This document shows positions 8,797-18,743 of a DNA stretch of 64,000 bases, one piece after another. This DNA comes from Thiohalocapsa sp. (GTDB lineage Bacteria; Pseudomonadota; Gammaproteobacteria; Chromatiales; Chromatiaceae). Both the position numbers and the translations under genes were made by a program. The DNA lies in assembly GCA_028277725.1 (NCBI GenBank), contig JANQFX010000072.1:1-64000 (forward strand), read 5' to 3'. How positions within the stretch are numbered: the first letter of the stretch is position 1; the number at the start of each line of letters is the position of its first letter. The notes below the pieces were generated by a model. It saw nothing but the letters and a program-made list of their open reading frames with translations, was not told the origin of the DNA and did no database searches.

Positions 8797-9849
8797 TCAC
8801 AACGGCCTGGTCCCAAGGTACTCCAGCAAAGCGTCGTACTTGGGAGAGCTGGCCTGGCCGACATGCTCCAGCACACCCCAGGCTCTGTAGCGACCCGGGC
8901 GCTCGATATCCGTGAAGTTCATGAACAATTCCCCGCCCCGGAGTTGCCACATGGCCAGATACTGCTTGTAGACCCGACCCATGCGTGCATCGTCGATTCG
9001 CGGGCGCTCGGACCAAGTCCCGGGCGGCTGATCGTTGGTGCGCATCCAATCCATGAAACGCAGCGCCTGGAAAGGTTCGATCAGATCGACGAACTTCGCA
9101 TCGAATACGGGAGTAGTACCCATCCTTACCCAAAGGGACAGCCCCTCACGAACCACCTGGATATTGCGGATGTAGTCGCCGACACCCTTGGGATCGGTCC
9201 GCGTGATGCTCAGTGTCATCCCGTCTGCCGGGTCGATCTGGATGACGTGGCGACCGGGCATCGAGAGGTCTTCAAGGAGGCTCGCGCCGAGGCCGTACTC
9301 GATGCTCCCCTCTCCGTCGTAGAAGACCAGGTAGCGCCCTGGCGGGAACTCCGGGTATAGCGCCCAGTAGGCGGTGGCGCAGGTGAACATCGCCGGGTCA
9401 TCAGGTGCGGGCAGTGACTTGACCCAGCCGTGCTCGTCCAGATCCAGCAGTTGTGTCTCCTCGGTGTTCCACTGACCAGTGCAGCCCGGGTCCGGCGGAT
9501 CGCTCCATTGGCTGCACTGGGTCAGCCAGGTCCGAGACGATTTGAACAGGTTGGAGAACGGCAGACCGGAGGACCAATCCACCACGGGGCTCAGGTTCGT
9601 ACCCAAGGCTGGAGGATAGACCCGGTCCGCTGGCGCACCGGCCGTGTAACCAGCGCCCTGGAGCCCGAGGAACCGAAGCACCTCGTCCGCCGTGTCGGCG
9701 GCAACTTGCAGCATCGCCGACCCGGTCCCGGAGCCGTGCGCGGCGGCTGTCGACGGCATCGCGGTGCTGTCGATCTCTTGCGCCGCTAAGGACCATGCGG
9801 ACGCAATGAGGATTGTCGCAGACAGACAAATCGCTTGGTTCTTTGGCAA
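8797..9849 (-). CDS. Secreted protein of unknown function in the polysaccharide operon
   Basis: About 350 residues with a signal peptide ('ICLSATILIASAWSLAAQ'). I do not recognise a named family with certainty. Visible features are a conserved-looking N-terminal block ('GTNLSPVVDWSSGLPFSNLF', then 'SRTWLTQCSQWSDP'), 'LLDLDEHGWVKSLP', and a Trp/Tyr-rich second half with 'RFMDWMRTNDQPPGTW'. The look is that of an extracellular carbohydrate-active or carbohydrate-binding protein, but no catalytic motif is certain. The start is uncertain: TTG at 9849 has GGAG about 8 nt upstream, GTG at 9858 is an alternative, and the frame is open to 9999. Confidence 0.7.
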   Translation of the reverse strand: MPKNQAICLSATILIASAWSLAAQEIDSTAMPSTAAAHGSGTGSAMLQVAADTADEVLRFLGLQGAGYTAGAPADRVYPPALGTNLSPVVDWSSGLPFSNLFKSSRTWLTQCSQWSDPPDPGCTGQWNTEETQLLDLDEHGWVKSLPAPDDPAMFTCATAYWALYPEFPPGRYLVFYDGEGSIEYGLGASLLEDLSMPGRHVIQIDPADGMTLSITRTDPKGVGDYIRNIQVVREGLSLWVRMGTTPVFDAKFVDLIEPFQALRFMDWMRTNDQPPGTWSERPRIDDARMGRVYKQYLAMWQLRGGELFMNFTDIERPGRYRAWGVLEHVGQASSPKYDALLEYLGTRPL

Positions 9850-10058
9850 CCCGGGCACTCCAATTACCGAGGAGTCTTCGAGCCTAGACCCGCACGACCT
9901 GGAAATCCGGGTCTCCTGCACGAAAACCGCCACGCGCAGCTGATCAATTCCACACTGAGTGTAGGCTACCCGGGCCGATCCTGACGGCCCCGCCAGCAAT
10001 CTCGCAAGACATCAAGCCGGACCTCGGGCCCGGTATCGCAGAGCTCCGTAAGCGGGCA

Positions 10059-11630
10059 TCAGGCGCCGCCGCGCTCTAGCAACGTCCGAGCCCGCTTCGG
10101 CAATCGCTCCGCCATGGCGCTACGATCCCTTCCATCGAGCAGCGGCAAGTAGACCAGAGCTACTGCGACGCAATACACAACTCCGATGAGCCCCAACGCG
10201 GGCAACAACAGCCAACGATCAGCATAGAGGCTGGACAGCCACCCGCCCGTGAGCTGATAACAGAGCCAGCCGACCAAGTACGGCAAGGCACCAGGCAGAA
10301 CGACTCGAACCGGATAATTGGCCATCGGAACCCCGATCAGCCGTTCTGTGTACATACCATAGACCAGGCTGCTGATCACGCGAGCCGCTCCAACGGCCAG
10401 CGCAATCGCGATCAACGACCAACCCCACACCTGCCAGACCCAAATTAGGCCAAAGGCGCACAGCACCATCTGCAGACCGGCATAAAAAAACTGTCGCACC
10501 GGGCGCTCCACCGCCTGGTGCACGGAGGATGCCGGACCGGTCAGCGTATGAAGCTGATAGCCCACAGCCGCGATGAGCAGCAGCAGTGGGGTGTCCCCTA
10601 AGCCCTGTTCGGAGCCAAGCCAAGCACGCATGATCGGCTCCGCGAATGGGGCCAGGAACCCCAGTGGCAATGCAACCAACATGCTGTTCCAGCGAGCGGC
10701 ACGCACATAGAGCGCGGCGGCCTCTTGCCGCTTGCCGCTTGCATACAGATGGCTCAACGCAGGCAGAGACGCGACGGTAATAGCGGAGAAGGTCTGGCTC
10801 GCGAGCACCGGAAACTTCTGCGCCAAGTCGAGCACCCCGACCGACGCGACGCCCAGAACTCGCCCCGCGAGCACCTTCTCGATGGAGTACAGCACAGTAG
10901 ACAACAGCCCGTTCAGTTGCATAACGCCCCCGAACCCGAGCAGTAGGCTAAGGTGCTTACCGGAGACTCGGCCGATGCGGATCTTCACCGCAGGCAAGGC
11001 GCGCACGCAAAGCACCGCTTGTATGACGATGGCAAATGCGTACCGAAAACCGAATGCGATCAACAGCGACAGAATGCCAAACCCCTGAAACAGCAGAATG
11101 ACGGCCATGACTGTTTCCAGCAGAAAGCTGGCGATCCAGACTAGGGTGTTCTGCCACATCAGGTGCAGGCCATGCAGTACGTAAGCGAAGGCGCCTACAC
11201 TGAGATCGGCCATCATAATGGCCGCGGTCCCGAAGAACACCAGGCGTGCGACCTCATGCAGGTCATTTGGCACACCAAAGAGTGTCAGCAACCAAGGCAT
11301 CAAGAACCAGACCGCGGTCAGCAGCAGGGCGGTCAGGGTCAGCGTCAGCGTCAAACCGGTGGAGATCAGGGCACCGATTCCGTCCATGTCTCCATGAGCC
11401 CGATAATCCGCGACATAGCGCGTGTAAACACTGGAAACGCCGAACGTGCTCATTCCCAGGTAGCTAACAAGGATGAACGACGCGGCCCAAATTCCGTACT
11501 CATCGAGGCCGACGAAGTGGAGCGTCAACGGCGGCATCACAACCCGAGTAATCAGGTACAGCACCCGCCCCATCAATTGGATGGAGGCGTTCTTCGCCAT
11601 GATATTGCCGATCTTCTTTGCGTCTTCCAT
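10059..11630 (-). CDS. Polysaccharide flippase (Wzx/MOP superfamily)
   Basis: A 523-residue polytopic membrane protein with about 12-14 hydrophobic helices spread evenly along its length. The N-terminal block 'RVVMPPLTLHFVGLDEYGIWAASFILVSY' is typical of lipopolysaccharide and exopolysaccharide flippases. It should move lipid-linked repeat units across the inner membrane. The ATG at 11630 has an AGAGG ribosome site about 5 nt upstream. It is the first gene of the minus-strand polysaccharide operon. A second flippase lies at 21693-22949. Confidence 0.87.
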   Translation of the reverse strand: MEDAKKIGNIMAKNASIQLMGRVLYLITRVVMPPLTLHFVGLDEYGIWAASFILVSYLGMSTFGVSSVYTRYVADYRAHGDMDGIGALISTGLTLTLTLTALLLTAVWFLMPWLLTLFGVPNDLHEVARLVFFGTAAIMMADLSVGAFAYVLHGLHLMWQNTLVWIASFLLETVMAVILLFQGFGILSLLIAFGFRYAFAIVIQAVLCVRALPAVKIRIGRVSGKHLSLLLGFGGVMQLNGLLSTVLYSIEKVLAGRVLGVASVGVLDLAQKFPVLASQTFSAITVASLPALSHLYASGKRQEAAALYVRAARWNSMLVALPLGFLAPFAEPIMRAWLGSEQGLGDTPLLLLIAAVGYQLHTLTGPASSVHQAVERPVRQFFYAGLQMVLCAFGLIWVWQVWGWSLIAIALAVGAARVISSLVYGMYTERLIGVPMANYPVRVVLPGALPYLVGWLCYQLTGGWLSSLYADRWLLLPALGLIGVVYCVAVALVYLPLLDGRDRSAMAERLPKRARTLLERGGA

Positions 11631-11833
11631 AAGCGCCTCTTGCGTTGCTGTGCTACGAACAGCGCCTCGTCATCGCGCGTAGCGTGCAACTCTCAAGTGA
11701 ACTGTTTCCTAAATCAGCGTGAAGGGACATGGAGCGCAAAGTAGAGAAGCTCTGGCATCTGCACCATGTAAAGCGCTTTCTACCCTGGCTCATTCGGCCT
11801 CGGCTCCTCCACCTGGCCCTCTGAAGTCGACGC

Positions 11834-14800
11834 TCAAGCCGCATCCCAAGCCTCGAGCACCGCAAAGACCTGCTCGAGACCGGCATCGAGCCGCGGCAAC
11901 AAGTGCTTGGCCGTTGCGGCATCGCCGTGCTTGCCGGCTTGCTCCATCTCGGCCGCGAGACGCTGCACGGTCGTTGCACCGATATTGCCGGCCGAGCCCT
12001 TGATGGAGTGGGCGCGTGCTCGGACCAGGTCCGTATCGCCATCGGTCACCGCACGCGAGAGCTCGGCGAAGAGTTCCCTGGAGCTCTCGACGAAAATGCC
12101 GGCGATCTCGCGCGCGATCTCCTCGTCGTTGTCGAGCCGCTGAATCATAATCTCCACCGTGAAACGCTCCGCCGCATCCTGCACCCCATCATCCGGCGCA
12201 GGGGCCAAGGTCGCTGGTTCGAACTCGATAGTCGGCATCTGTGACTCTCCCCCGGTCTGACCCGCGCCGGACGCGAGCGTCCCCGCCCTCGACGATGCGT
12301 CGCCAGGGCTCGCATCGATGGCTGTAGACATCGGGTCGGCTTCTGGATTGATTGGTGTTCTCGGCACATCGGCCGCCGCCGGGTTCTCCGCCTCAACGCT
12401 CGACTCGCGCGGAGACCCGGCAACACGGGCGACCTCCTCCTGAATGGTCTCACCCAAGACCTCGCGCTGAACCGGTTTGGTGACGAAGCCGTCCATGCCC
12501 GCATCAATGCAGCGATCGCGGTCCGTGGTGGACGCGTGGGCCGTCATGGCGATGATGGGCAAGCGACGGCTGGTCCCCGACTCCAGCGTGCGGAAGCGGC
12601 GTGTCGCCTCCAGGCCGTCCATCTCCGGCATCTGCACATCCATGAGCACGACGTCGTAGGGCACGAGTTGCAGGGCCTTGAGGGCCTCGCGCCCATTGGA
12701 CACGGCGTCGGCCCGGTGGCCCAGCTTTCTCAGCATGGACAGTGCCACCTTCTGATTGGTCGGGTTGTCCTCCGCGACCAGAATACGCAGGCAGGGCCTG
12801 TCGTCGCCGGCGGCATGCGAACCTTGAGTCCTCGTCGCCGGTTTGGCCTCGCCCTCGGACTCGAACAGCCGACTGAGCAGCCGCTGGAGTACATTGCGCT
12901 TGACCGGCTTCATCATGTACGCGTCGAAACCGGCCTCCTCCAAGGCGCGCCCGTCGCTGCGCTGGTCGCGGGAGGACAGCATCACGAGCTTCGGATGGCC
13001 GAACTGGCCGCCGCGTCGGATCTCGCGCCCGAGCGTGAGGCCATCGACCTCCGGCATCATCATGTCCAGTACAACGATGTCATACGGGCGTTGATCCGCC
13101 AAGGCGGCCTCGAGCCGCTGCTTGGCGGGGCCGGCTCCGTCGGCCTGGTCGATGATGCAACCGAAGGCGTTGATGTACTCGAACAGCACTCGGAGGTTGG
13201 TCTGATTGTCGTCGACAACGAGCACGCGCTTCTCACGAAGGACATCGTCCGGCACCGGTTCAGCCTGCGGCGCGTCCGGGTCGAGCAAGAAGGGAATCTC
13301 GAACCAGAACAAAGATCCGGCCCCCGGCCGGCTGTCGCAGCCAATGCGCCCGCCCATGAGTTCCACCAGTTCCTTGGAGATCGCGAGCCCTAGACCTGTG
13401 CCACCGTGGCGCCGGGTCGGAGCCGCGTCGACTTGATAGAACGACTGGAACAGTTGCGTCTGGCGGTCCGGGGCGATCCCGATGCCGGTGTCGGCCACCT
13501 CGAAGCGCAGCAGACAGTGATCCGGGCTTTCTTCCGCGTCGAGCCGCTTCACGTCCACCGAAACCTCGCCGTGATCGGTGAACTTGATGGCGTTGCCCGT
13601 GAGGTTGACCAGCACCTGCCGCAGCCGGCCGGCGTCACCGCGAAGGCGGACCGGCATCCCCTCGGGCAGCAGGCAATTGAACTGCAAGCCCTTCTCGAAG
13701 GCACGCAGGGCGAGGATGTCGGCGACCTCCTCCAGCGTGGCGCGCAGGTCGAAGCCGGTGAGCTCCAACTCCATGCGCTTGGCCTCGATCTTGGAGAAAT
13801 CGAGGATGTCGTTGATGACGTCAAGCAAGGCCTCGCCAGACTTATGGATGGTCTCGACATAATCGCGCTGCACGTCGTCGAGATCGCTGTCACGCAACAG
13901 GCCGGTCATGCCGATGACGCCGACCATGGGTGTGCGGATCTCGTGGCTCATATTGGCGAGGAAGTCGCTCTTGGCCTGGCTCGCGGCCTCGGCCGCTTCC
14001 TTGGCATCACGCATCGCCTCGGCGGCCCGGCGTCGCTCGGTGATGTCTCGCACGCTGCAGCGCAAGCCCATGTCGGCGCCATCGGCATCCGCAATGGGCT
14101 GTCCGGTGAGCACTGCCCAGGACGCGCGGCCATCTCGATGCAGCAGGCGGAACTCCAGCTCCCCATCCTCGTGCTTCAGCAGCTTGCCGAGATGGGATCG
14201 GAAGGCGTCGCGGTCCTGTGGATGCACCATGGGCAGTGGATAGTCGGGCATGCTCATGCAGGTCTGCACGTCGTAGCCGCTGACACGCTCGACCGCCGGA
14301 TTGACCCAGAGCAGCTTGCCGTCCGGGCCGGTCCAGTCTTCCCAGTCGTAGGTGTAGTTGGCGATGGCGCGGAATTGGCGCTCGCTCACCGACAGGGCCT
14401 GCTCGGCTCGACGACGCTCGGCGACTTCACGGTTCAGCGCCTCGTTCTTGGCGGCGATCTCGCGCTCGCGTAGACCGGCCTCGACCAGACGTGCCCGCAA
14501 CGCGGCGGCGCCGAGGTTGGCACGAAACACCACAGTGACACCGGCCAGGACCAACGCCGCGAGGACGGCCATCGCGAGCGCCTGGATCCAGGGTTTGAGG
14601 CCGCGCTCCACCGAATCGACGCCGTGCAGCTCCACCAGGCTGAGCGGTGTGCCGAAGACTGGAACGGCGGTCACGAAGAGTGCCTCGCCTGACTCCTGCA
14701 GCTGCATGCGCAGGGGTTCTGGGGTGTACAGGTGACTGCCCTGCGACATCAGGTCCGACAACCGCGTCAGCACCTCACGCCACGTTGGGGATGTCTCGCG

Positions 14801-15496
14801 AACGGACAGTTGCCACCCGCTGTTCATCCGCTCGACCAAGACGGTACCGCGAGACTCCAGGGAACCTCCACCGCGCAGCAGCGCACTGGTCAGTACGGAG
14901 GAGTCCAGCCAGGCCACGATCTGGCCAGCATAGTCGCCCTTGTAGTGGTAAGGGGTGGAGACCACGATGTCGCCCCCCTGTCCGACGGTCCGGACCTTGG
15001 ATGCGTTCGCTGTCGGGTGCAGACAGGACTTGAAGTCGAAGTTCTCCGGCTCGCAGTAGACGAGGTGGGAGTCCGTGTCGACCAGGGCACCGCCTTCCGG
15101 TGTGATGAGCGCGAGGCGCCGGTAGATTGCCTCCCCGCCGACGATCTTGCGCTCCATCAGCTTGGAGAACGAGAGCTGGATGCGGCGCAGGGCTGGCTTC
15201 AGCCCGTAGCGACAACTGGTGCCCAATGCCTTTTGATCGAAGTAGACCGACAGCTCTCGCGACCGCGCCAGATTCTCCAGGTCCCCGCGTTTGTCGTCGA
15301 AGAAATAGCCAATGGCGTGGCTACGGCTCATGGCGCCCTGGCGGATGCGCTCCAACAGCGTCGCCTGCAGCCCGCTGGCGTTGCGATAGTTATCGATCAG
15401 CAGAAACCCCATCAGGCCGACGAGGGCAACCGCCATCAGGATCGTCCAGAGGGTCAGAGGCCGAGTTCGGGCCGGCTTCACGTCGGTGTCTGTCAT
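11834..15496 (-). CDS. Hybrid sensor histidine kinase (PAS, HisKA, HATPase, two receivers, HPt)
   Basis: A 1220-residue membrane phosphorelay protein. A transmembrane helix (about 15-36), a periplasmic sensor region of about 270 residues and a second helix (about 305-328) precede a PAS domain (about 375-485, ending '[10 protein letters not shown]'). HisKA follows with 'MSHEIRTPM' (His518), then HATPase motifs 'NAIKF', 'DTGIGI' and 'GGTGLGLAI'. Receiver 1 has Asp811, receiver 2 has Asp953, and the C-terminal HPt domain has '[14 protein letters not shown]' with His1163. All phosphotransfer residues are intact. No response regulator gene adjoins it, so its output is unknown; its place between polysaccharide loci suggests, but does not prove, control of matrix production. 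Confidence 0.93.
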   Translation of the reverse strand: MTDTDVKPARTRPLTLWTILMAVALVGLMGFLLIDNYRNASGLQATLLERIRQGAMSRSHAIGYFFDDKRGDLENLARSRELSVYFDQKALGTSCRYGLKPALRRIQLSFSKLMERKIVGGEAIYRRLALITPEGGALVDTDSHLVYCEPENFDFKSCLHPTANASKVRTVGQGGDIVVSTPYHYKGDYAGQIVAWLDSSVLTSALLRGGGSLESRGTVLVERMNSGWQLSVRETSPTWREVLTRLSDLMSQGSHLYTPEPLRMQLQESGEALFVTAVPVFGTPLSLVELHGVDSVERGLKPWIQALAMAVLAALVLAGVTVVFRANLGAAALRARLVEAGLREREIAAKNEALNREVAERRRAEQALSVSERQFRAIANYTYDWEDWTGPDGKLLWVNPAVERVSGYDVQTCMSMPDYPLPMVHPQDRDAFRSHLGKLLKHEDGELEFRLLHRDGRASWAVLTGQPIADADGADMGLRCSVRDITERRRAAEAMRDAKEAAEAASQAKSDFLANMSHEIRTPMVGVIGMTGLLRDSDLDDVQRDYVETIHKSGEALLDVINDILDFSKIEAKRMELELTGFDLRATLEEVADILALRAFEKGLQFNCLLPEGMPVRLRGDAGRLRQVLVNLTGNAIKFTDHGEVSVDVKRLDAEESPDHCLLRFEVADTGIGIAPDRQTQLFQSFYQVDAAPTRRHGGTGLGLAISKELVELMGGRIGCDSRPGAGSLFWFEIPFLLDPDAPQAEPVPDDVLREKRVLVVDDNQTNLRVLFEYINAFGCIIDQADGAGPAKQRLEAALADQRPYDIVVLDMMMPEVDGLTLGREIRRGGQFGHPKLVMLSSRDQRSDGRALEEAGFDAYMMKPVKRNVLQRLLSRLFESEGEAKPATRTQGSHAAGDDRPCLRILVAEDNPTNQKVALSMLRKLGHRADAVSNGREALKALQLVPYDVVLMDVQMPEMDGLEATRRFRTLESGTSRRLPIIAMTAHASTTDRDRCIDAGMDGFVTKPVQREVLGETIQEEVARVAGSPRESSVEAENPAAADVPRTPINPEADPMSTAIDASPGDASSRAGTLASGAGQTGGESQMPTIEFEPATLAPAPDDGVQDAAERFTVEIMIQRLDNDEEIAREIAGIFVESSRELFAELSRAVTDGDTDLVRARAHSIKGSAGNIGATTVQRLAAEMEQAGKHGDAATAKHLLPRLDAGLEQVFAVLEAWDAA

Positions 15497-15726
15497 CGGC
15501 TTGCCGCGTGTGACTCCTCAGCCGTCGCGCTAAAGGGAAGGGCTATAGGGACAGGCTCGATATCTCACAGATCGGGTGGCCCCATGCCCCGCCCCGTATC
15601 CCGCACTCGGAACCCCGCGGGCGGTGCACGCCCTAGCAGCGGCCGGTACGGAGGCGCGCAACGATGGCGGGGGTGATCTGCGTTGCGCGGGGTTCACCGC
15701 CGCAGCTCCTTAGGAGTGCATGGGAC

Positions 15727-16653
15727 TCAGTTGCTGGCGGTGATGAACTGCGGGAAGTAGTCGACCACCAAGGGGTAGTACTTGAGCACCAGACGGTCGA
15801 ACTCCCCGTTTACCTTGAGCTCGGCCAGGTAGTCGTTGAAGGTGGCGAGCAGCTCCTCGTCCTCGGGCCGGAAGGCGGGGGCCATGTCTTGCTCCTCGCT
15901 CACCGGACCGATGACCTTGATCTCCCCCGTCCACTTTTCGAGCGCCACCAAGGCGTCCGGTACATCGAGCAGTGTGAACTCGGACTCGTTGTTCACCACC
16001 GCCGGCGCGAGCTCGTTGAGCGTGCCGTCGAACAGCGAGATCTTCGCGCCGGTCTTCTCCATCTCGTAGAGGGACGGGTCGAGGCAGGTGTCGAGCTTGC
16101 CGAGCAGGGACTTGCCGCCGAGAACCGACTTGGTCTGCACGATGTCCTCCGCCAGGCTGCCGGTCGGCTTGATGGGCGACACGGCGGAATCGGCCCTCGA
16201 CATGAGCCAGACCTGGGTGGGGAACGTGGGCGCGGCGAAGGCGACGACCTTCTGGCGCCATGGGATTACGGTCATGCCGTTGGCGATCACGTCGCCCTTG
16301 ATCGGCGCCTCGCCGATCACCTCGACCTCATCACCAATCGCCTTAACCTCCTTGCCGATGAGGTCGCTGATGACCTTGGACCAGTCGGTTTGCACATACT
16401 CATACTTGACGCCCAACGACTCCGCGAAGCCCCGAATCAGCTCCACGTCCATGCCGTTCAGGGTCATACCCTCGCCGACGCCGGAGACGAAGTTGGCATA
16501 GGGAATCCCAAGGTGGCGCAGCACCCCGCGCTCCTTGATGTCGGCCACGCTGTCCCCCAGAGCCGCAACGGGCGCCATCAGACCGAGCAGGCCAAAGAGC
16601 GCCAACAGACCAGCTGCGGCCCGGGACGTGGCCTTGATGTTGATCGGAATCAT
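15727..16653 (-). CDS. Periplasmic substrate-binding protein (SBP_bac_3 family)
   Basis: A 308-residue protein with an N-terminal signal peptide ('AAAGLLALFGLLGLMAPVAALG') and the two-lobed type II binding fold used for amino acids and related solutes. 'IKERGVLRHLGIPYANF', 'GMDVELIRGFAESLGV' and 'GDVIANGMTVIPWRQKVVAFAAP' are family signatures. ATG 16653 is chosen because a perfect GGAGGT lies at 16660-16665, 6 nt upstream; the frame is open to 16842. No permease or ATPase gene adjoins, so it may serve a transporter elsewhere or act as a sensor partner of the upstream hybrid kinase, which is inference. Confidence 0.85.
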   Translation of the reverse strand: MIPINIKATSRAAAGLLALFGLLGLMAPVAALGDSVADIKERGVLRHLGIPYANFVSGVGEGMTLNGMDVELIRGFAESLGVKYEYVQTDWSKVISDLIGKEVKAIGDEVEVIGEAPIKGDVIANGMTVIPWRQKVVAFAAPTFPTQVWLMSRADSAVSPIKPTGSLAEDIVQTKSVLGGKSLLGKLDTCLDPSLYEMEKTGAKISLFDGTLNELAPAVVNNESEFTLLDVPDALVALEKWTGEIKVIGPVSEEQDMAPAFRPEDEELLATFNDYLAELKVNGEFDRLVLKYYPLVVDYFPQFITASN

Positions 16654-17185
16654 CACAGTACCTCCGGGCAAGCGCCCTGGCTGAGTGCAAACCGTTGTGC
16701 GTCGGCCCACGCCCCCCGGACGCAGGACTCGGCCGACATTGTAGCCAACGCGCCTAGTCGAACTACGCTCACCGGCGCTACGGAAGTTTGCCGGACAATG
16801 ATCCCCCCAAACGGTCCGAGCTCGTTGTCGAGCCCATCCCAAAACTCGACCAGCGCATCGAAACGGGAATCACATGCGATTTCTCATCGGCAATTCCTGC
16901 TCCGCTACGGATGCGGCGACATCCGCAAGGATGCGATCAGCCGCGTGGAACACAAACAGCGCGAGGCCATAAGCTCTCTTGCGCGCTAGGCGGGGGAACA
17001 CCGAAATCGCAGCCCCCTTGGAGTACCATCCGTAGCAGCACTCCGACGGACCCGGGTGAGATGGTGCAGCGTCAGGGGGCATCGGCCGCTACGTTCTCCC
17101 GGGACCGATACGCCGAAGGGCATGAAAACGTAGACGAACATGCACTCTCGTTGGCGACTGACCTTAGGGCCCGTGGCGACAGTCT
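16654..17185. other. Intergenic stretch without a recognisable gene
   Basis: This 532-bp stretch lies between the binding-protein gene and the acyltransferase gene, both minus-strand. It contains the upstream region of the binding-protein gene. Translations on both strands show no family resemblance or convincing ribosome site. No strong terminator hairpin was seen. Confidence 0.5.
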
Positions 17186-17824
17186 CTATTCCACTGTGGC
17201 GTCTGCCGTGGCTGATGGCTGATGGCCGAAGAAATAGGCGATGCGCTGTTCCTCCAGCGCTGGCTCTAGCTCCGGGTCGAAGCTGCCCTGGCGCCCAAAG
17301 ATCAGCTCCGCCCAGGGTAGTGACGCGGTCTGTTGCGCGAGTTTGTCCACGAGATCATCCACCCTTCCTACTGGTCGCGCCGGCACTCCGGCGACGATGT
17401 CTCCCGGCGCCACGTCGCGACTAACCACGGCCCCAGCCGCGACCAGCGCGTTAGGACCGATGGTCACCCCAGGTAGTACGATCGCTTGGTGCCCAATATA
17501 GACATTGTCCTTGATCACGACCGGTGCAACCCGATCGAGTTTGACACCGTAGGCCCGGTTCAGCATTGCGATGGAACCGTCATGGGCGAATAGCGAACAA
17601 TTGGTCAGCTGCACGTTATTGCCCAGGCTCACATACTGCGGGTCTGGGATGTTGGTCCAGGGACGCAAACTGACATGCTCTCCGATATGAGCAAATCGCC
17701 CATGCCGGCGAAGGAAATCCCCGAGATCTTCTCCGCTCGGCTTGCAGACCCGTCGATACAGCCCCTTCGCGATGCCATGCTCAAAGGCCAACCATCGCAG
17801 CACCCATTTGATAGACCGAATCAT
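17186..17824 (-). CDS. Left-handed beta-helix sugar O-acyltransferase (WcaF/LbetaH family)
   Basis: A 212-residue hexapeptide-repeat acyltransferase, likely O-acetylating a sugar of the polysaccharide. Hexad repeats run from about residue 75 to 155 ('VSLGNNVQLTNCSLF', 'VVIKDNVYIGHQAIVLPGV', 'IGPNALVAAGAVVSRDV'), ending in the characteristic 'VAGVPARPVGRV'. ATG 17824 is preferred because GGGAG precedes it by 7 nt; the frame is open to 17917. The neighbouring region is interrupted by repeats and a transposase remnant, so this gene may be the near edge of the second polysaccharide locus. Confidence 0.85.
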   Translation of the reverse strand: MIRSIKWVLRWLAFEHGIAKGLYRRVCKPSGEDLGDFLRRHGRFAHIGEHVSLRPWTNIPDPQYVSLGNNVQLTNCSLFAHDGSIAMLNRAYGVKLDRVAPVVIKDNVYIGHQAIVLPGVTIGPNALVAAGAVVSRDVAPGDIVAGVPARPVGRVDDLVDKLAQQTASLPWAELIFGRQGSFDPELEPALEEQRIAYFFGHQPSATADATVE

Positions 17825-17965
17825 GTTGTAGCTCCCCCCCACTCCGGGCACACTCGGTATGCGGACTGCACGTCGATTCGACGGCGCTCGACCAAGGCCT
17901 GCGATCGGTTTGTACAACCGCCCAATGAACGCCTGACAAAGCTGTCATGGGATGCTCTCACAACA

Positions 17966-18009
17966 GGGCACCACGAAATAGTCGAGGTGCCCGTGCGGGG
18001 CCGGGTAAG
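17966..18009. repeat. Second, partial copy of the hairpin repeat of 1-112
   Basis: Positions 17966-17992 form an imperfect 27-nt hairpin with GGGCACC/GGTGCCC arms. It matches the fourth hairpin of the window start and is followed by GTGCGGGGC, which matches the adjoining part of that element read from the other strand. The remaining hairpins are absent or diverged. Found just upstream of the acyltransferase gene. Confidence 0.6.
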
Positions 18010-18207
18010 CCGGCCTTTGCTGTCGCCAAAACCCAAGATTGCCATACTCTTGCAAGTGCTAGCTCACCTTGAGTGTGAAGATATCGGATTCCTGCCATGC
18101 CCGACTCTAGACGAGATATCCTCGTGTTGCCAGCTCCGATAGGGCACGACCGAAGTACCGGGAGTTGGGCAGGCGAACGACGCGTCACGAGCAGGCGGCG
18201 AGGCTCA

Positions 18208-18587
18208 CAGTGGTGCAACGCCGACTGCCGCAACGTCGCCGAGCGACTGGGCCTTGTGCGTTCGACGTTGCAGGATCGGCCGGCCGACCTGCCGGCGACC
18301 TTGCAGCGCCTCTGCGCCTCCGAGGAGGAGGAGCCCTGGTTGCATCGCCAAGCGCTGACGACGCGTTGGGCCATCATGTTGCTGGCCGGAGACCGCATCC
18401 ATCAGGTGTGCGCGTCTCTGGCGCTCCGTGGGTTGTGGGCGTTCTTGGCCAGTCCTTCCGCAAGTCCACGCAGACCCAACGCCAAGTCGACCGCGACCTT
18501 CGCGCGCGCCACTCGCCCGACGTGTTCCATCTCGCGTCCGAGCCCTCCAAGGCCACAGCCCTCCCCTTGGCATGTGTCCTGGTGTAA
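18208..18587 (+). pseudogene. Decayed transposase fragment
   Basis: The translation 'CNADCRNVAERLGLVRSTLQ' followed by 'PWLHRQALTTRWAIMLLAG' and 'ASLALRGLWAFLASP' resembles the N-terminal third of the DUF6399-type transposases common in Chromatiales. In those a short helix-turn-helix region is followed by 'FLHRLVVALLFV' and 'ELTGLDAFVA' blocks. After about 18450 the similarity jumps to another frame ('GQSFRKSTQTQRQV') and fades, and most of the protein is missing. I infer a frameshifted and truncated remnant; the family match is from memory and is the weak point. It marks a rearrangement edge between the acyltransferase and the polymerase gene. Confidence 0.35.
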
Positions 18588-18743
18588 TCCGAGCGGCCTA
18601 CCCAGCAGGCCGGCGATGTGCCGGCAACGCAGCGCGTCGCCCAGGACGCAAACCGCCGCCCTTGCCTATCCCCGCGCAGGTGACCGCCCCGTCCGCTACG
18701 CGTATCCATCAATAGCATATCCCTTTCGCATGTCTGGACCGCA

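Noticed and set aside
13406..14473. Long plus-strand frame opposite the hybrid kinase.
   Set aside because: The minus-strand frame has every phosphorelay motif; the plus frame has none and is a composition artefact.
15664..16989. Long plus-strand frame opposite the binding-protein gene.
   Set aside because: The binding protein has a signal peptide, family motifs and a perfect ribosome site; the opposite frame has no recognisable domain.
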